In this document: positions 5,779 through 6,287 of the stretch, piece after piece
Layout of the letters: every line of letters begins with the position of its first letter
Numbering within the stretch: the first letter of the stretch is position 1
NCBI GenBank assembly: GCA_027485365.1
Contig: JAIXRD010000308.1
Span: forward strand, 1 to 6,287
Origin: Cryomorphaceae bacterium
GTDB taxonomy: Bacteria; Bacteroidota; Bacteroidia; Flavobacteriales_D; Crocinitomicaceae
Direction of reading: 5' to 3'
Length of the DNA stretch: 6,287 nucleotides
Notes under the pieces: generated by a model
What the model was told of the DNA's origin: nothing
The model's input: the letters and a program-made list of their open reading frames with translations, nothing else
The model's database searches: none
Made by a program: the position numbers and the translations under genes

Positions 5779-6287
5779 ATGAATATTATAATCCCAATGG
5801 CAGGAAGAGGCAGCCGACTAAGGCCTCACACCTTAACGGTTCCGAAACCTTTGATCCCAGTTGGAGGTGTTCCCATTGTTCATCGCTTGGTAGCAGATAT
5901 TGCTGCAGTATGTGGTTCATCCATTGAACACATTGGATTTGTTACCGGAGACTTTGGTGAGGAGACTGAACGAGAATTATGTGAAATTGCCGAATCTTTC
6001 GGGGCCAAAGGACACATCTTTCACCAGTTAACGCCGCTCGGCACGGGTCACGCGGTTTTATGTGCTGCCCCTTTATTGGACGGACCAGTAGTTGTGGCTT
6101 TTGCTGACACCTTGTTTAGAGCTGATTTTACCATTAGCCCAACAGATGACGGGATATTATGGGTAAAACGGATTCCTAATCCGGAGCAGTTTGGGGTAAT
6201 AAAAATGAATGAGCATTCAGAAATAATAGATTTTGTTGAAAAACCAGTAGAGTTTGTTTCTGACTTGGCCATGATTGGTATTTATTA
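5779..6287 (+). CDS. Sugar nucleotidyltransferase (NTP_transferase family), 3'-truncated
   Basis: Transfers a nucleotidyl group from an NTP to a sugar 1-phosphate to make an activated sugar for envelope polysaccharide or glycan synthesis; the exact sugar and nucleotide cannot be told from this part. The first 169 residues are visible and the frame is still open at the window end. The N-terminus MNIIIPMAGRGSRLRP contains the nucleotide-binding GxGxRLxP signature (G9-P16), followed by PKPLIPVGG (22-30). PLGTGHAV (86-93) resembles the uridyl/thymidylyl-binding loop of GlmU/RmlA-type enzymes. FAD (108-110) carries the likely metal-binding Asp110. QFGVIKM (137-143), DFVEKP (151-156) and MIGIY (165-169) are the sugar-phosphate side motifs. 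The ATG lies 5 bases after the dut stop, so the two are probably co-transcribed. There is no good Shine-Dalgarno; AGGA in the dut tail is about 15 bases away. GlmU proper is possible but not favoured, since the first residues suit stand-alone sugar-nucleotide pyrophosphorylases equally well. Confidence 0.92.
   Translation, partial: MNIIIPMAGRGSRLRPHTLTVPKPLIPVGGVPIVHRLVADIAAVCGSSIEHIGFVTGDFGEETERELCEIAESFGAKGHIFHQLTPLGTGHAVLCAAPLLDGPVVVAFADTLFRADFTISPTDDGILWVKRIPNPEQFGVIKMNEHSEIIDFVEKPVEFVSDLAMIGIY

Noticed and set aside
5745..5927. 60-codon plus-strand open frame spanning the end of dut and the start of the nucleotidyltransferase gene
   Set aside because: It is out of frame with both conserved proteins, and the true frames carry diagnostic motifs across the same bases.
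6048..6272. 74-codon minus-strand open frame opposite the nucleotidyltransferase gene
   Set aside because: The plus-strand frame encodes conserved PLGTGHA, FAD, FGV and EKP motifs across this region; the antisense frame shows nothing.

Overview
The window looks like ordinary chromosomal housekeeping DNA from a member of the Bacteroidota, most likely a Flavobacteriia-like lineage. Three things support this. Perfect matches to the Bacteroidota -7 promoter element (TAnnTTTG) sit just upstream of three transcription-unit starts. Recognisable Shine-Dalgarno sequences are essentially absent. The protein sequences (SerRS, the M48 lipoprotein, the Gcd-type dehydrogenase) also have the flavour of that phylum. 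I see no rRNA, tRNA, CRISPR array, insertion sequence, integrase or phage gene. Coding density is very high: the only non-coding stretches longer than 5 bases are a 46-base gap (4396-4441) and a 111-base divergent gap (5228-5338).

Layout. (1) Bases 1-766, plus strand: the C-terminal two thirds of a glutaryl-CoA dehydrogenase, cut by the left edge. (2) Bases 769-5227, minus strand: four genes, read right to left as an M48 zinc-metalloprotease lipoprotein, seryl-tRNA synthetase (serS), a small coiled-coil lipoprotein, and a 604-residue secreted TPR protein. The TPR gene meets the dehydrogenase gene tail to tail with 2 bases between the stop codons. (3) Bases 5339-6287, plus strand: dUTPase (dut), then 5 bases later the start of a sugar-nucleotide/sugar-phosphate nucleotidyltransferase gene that runs off the right edge. 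That gene is open at its end, so a simple stop-to-stop scan would miss it.

How the genes fit together. serS, the lipoprotein gene and the TPR gene form a tight unit, and all three share one reading frame. At each junction exactly one codon lies between the upstream stop and the downstream start (TAA-CCC-ATG and TAG-CCT-GTG). This implies one message with translation coupled by termination and reinitiation. serS has its own promoter candidate, so the M48 gene may be a separate unit or may read through. Three of the four minus-strand proteins carry export signals (two lipoboxes and one Sec signal peptide), so the cluster pairs one cytosolic translation enzyme with envelope proteins. The divergent gap carries opposed promoter candidates for the M48 gene and for dut with the nucleotidyltransferase.

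I find no convincing undescribed system. The items most worth a second look are the in-frame one-codon gene junctions, the near-leaderless M48 start, and the two uncharacterised envelope proteins behind serS.
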